DNA of 6,381 bases from CAZYMF01 sp964648215 (lineage in GTDB: Bacteria > Desulfobacterota > Binatia > HRBIN30 > JACQVA1): contig CAZYMF010000253.1 in the NCBI GenBank assembly GCA_964648215.1, positions 1 through 6,381 of the forward strand, read 5' to 3'. Within the stretch, counting starts at the first letter, position 1. Each line of letters opens with the position of its first letter. The translations under genes and the position numbers were made by a program. The notes under the pieces are model-generated. The model had not been told where the DNA came from, made no database searches, and saw only the letters and a program-made list of their open reading frames with translations. Positions 5,555 through 6,381 of this stretch are shown here, one piece after another.

Positions 5555-6381
5555 ATGATGGCCGGCCAGTACGTCTGCCAGGCCCCGGGGCGCGTGGATG
5601 CGCTGCGCGATGCGGCGCGCACGAGCCCGCCTCGGCTCATCAACGGCATCCGGTACCTGGACGTCTCGTCCGACCAGCGGCGCCTCGACCTGCACTTCGT
5701 CCATTCGCTGGACCTGGTGCCGGCGGTGCCGCTCACCGTCGCCAACGTCGAGATCATCGGCGGCGTGCGGGTGAAGGACCCGAAGGTCACCGGCATCGCG
5801 TGGGTCGACGAGGTCCTGTCGGTCGAGGTGGCCACGCCGGGCGACTTCTCCACCTACAGGCTGCGCCTGGTCGCGAGCGCCGGCGTGGCCGCGCCCCCGG
5901 CGGGCATTGACCCGGCGCTTGCGCAGATCGCGTTCAGCTTCAAGGTCGACTGCCCGAGCGACTTCGACTGCGCGCCCGATACGGCGTGCCCGCCGGTGCC
6001 GCAGGTCGGCCCGGTGATCGACTACCTGGCGCGCGACTACCAGAGCTTCCGGCGGCTCATCCTCGACCGCATGTCGGCGCTGATGCCGAGCTGGGGCGAA
6101 CGCAACCCGTCCGACCTGTGGGTGGCGCTGACAGAGGCAGTCGCCTTCCGCGGCGACGAGCTCGCGTACTACCAGGACGCGGTGGCCACCGAGGCCTACC
6201 TCGGCACCGCGCGCCAGCGCGTCTCGGTGCGGCGCTGGACGCGCCTGCTCGACTACGCCTTCCACGACGGCAGCAACGCGCGCGCCTGGATCGCGTTCGA
6301 GGCCGATGTCTCGGCCGACGGCATCACGCTGCCCGGCTGCGATCCGCCGACCGGCCTTTCCGGCACCCAGCTGTGGACCAG
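5555..6381 (+). CDS. Baseplate J-like wedge protein (gp6/Afp11-like), 3' partial
   Basis: At least 275 codons, open to the right edge; the family is commonly several hundred residues longer. It should form the inner ring of baseplate wedges with the gp25 and Afp12-like proteins. The N-terminus has YVC at 6-8 and NGIRYLDV at 30-37, typical of 'putative baseplate assembly protein' entries in eCIS loci. Residues 40-130 are a beta-rich domain. C133, C139 and C145 form an evenly spaced triad (VDCPSDFDC, then C). From 155 comes IDYLARDYQSFRRLILDRM, then ERNPSDLWVALTEAVAF from 182 and the helix containing DELAYYQDAVATEAYLGTAR, the conserved J-like core. Start chosen at the tandem ATG after GAGGAG; ATG 5558 is equally possible. 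The opposite-strand frame of 253 codons here is a GC-rich shadow. Confidence 0.9.
   Translation, partial: MMAGQYVCQAPGRVDALRDAARTSPPRLINGIRYLDVSSDQRRLDLHFVHSLDLVPAVPLTVANVEIIGGVRVKDPKVTGIAWVDEVLSVEVATPGDFSTYRLRLVASAGVAAPPAGIDPALAQIAFSFKVDCPSDFDCAPDTACPPVPQVGPVIDYLARDYQSFRRLILDRMSALMPSWGERNPSDLWVALTEAVAFRGDELAYYQDAVATEAYLGTARQRVSVRRWTRLLDYAFHDGSNARAWIAFEADVSADGITLPGCDPPTGLSGTQLWT

Noticed and set aside
5504..6265. Opposite-strand frame of 253 codons over the baseplate J gene
   Set aside because: The + strand frame has conserved J-like motifs and a ribosome site; the reverse product is Arg/Asp/His-rich noise.
1..6381. CRISPR arrays, tRNA or rRNA genes, insertion sequences, attachment sites
   Set aside because: No direct repeat arrays, structured RNA genes, transposase fragments or terminal repeats were seen on reading both strands.

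Overview
This window holds part of a contractile-injection-system locus of the extracellular type (eCIS; the family of the Serratia antifeeding prophage Afp and the Photorhabdus PVCs). All supported genes are on the + strand, packed tightly, in very GC-rich DNA. The host looks like a high-GC bacterium, probably a proteobacterium. That is an inference from base composition and protein style, and nothing in the window fixes the genus.

Region 1 (1-1904) is a large cargo gene that probably begins upstream of the window. It has the eCIS-associated DUF4157 leader with a HELTH motif, a glycine/alanine-rich hydrophobic middle, a proline-rich linker, and a C-terminal domain that looks like a PD-(D/E)xK-type nuclease toxin.

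Region 2 (1929-2956) encodes the Afp7-type tube/baseplate adaptor, here as two overlapping genes: a 'CIS tube protein' domain and a small LysM protein. Region 3 (2946-5040) encodes the central spike as separate genes: a gp27/phage-D-like hub, a gp5/baseplate-V-like OB-fold plus short beta-helix, and a PAAR-like tip. A coupled 34-codon reading frame lies between hub and spike. In Afp the hub and spike are fused in one VgrG-like protein (Afp8). Region 4 (5041-6381) has a 117-base gap with a GC-rich hairpin, a gp25-like baseplate wedge gene (Afp9-like), and the 5' part of a large Afp11-like baseplate J gene that runs off the right edge.

Working model: the hub sits under the tube, the OB/beta-helix spike and PAAR tip extend from it, and the gp25 and J-like proteins form the wedges that trigger sheath contraction. 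The DUF4157 protein is the likely cargo loaded into the particle. Sheath, tube, ATPase, tape measure and fibres are not in this window and would be expected on either side. The most interesting points are the modular toxin with no visible immunity gene beside it, the splitting of two usually fused structural proteins, the single in-frame stop separating spike from PAAR, and the run of mini-ORFs that end exactly on the next gene's start codon.
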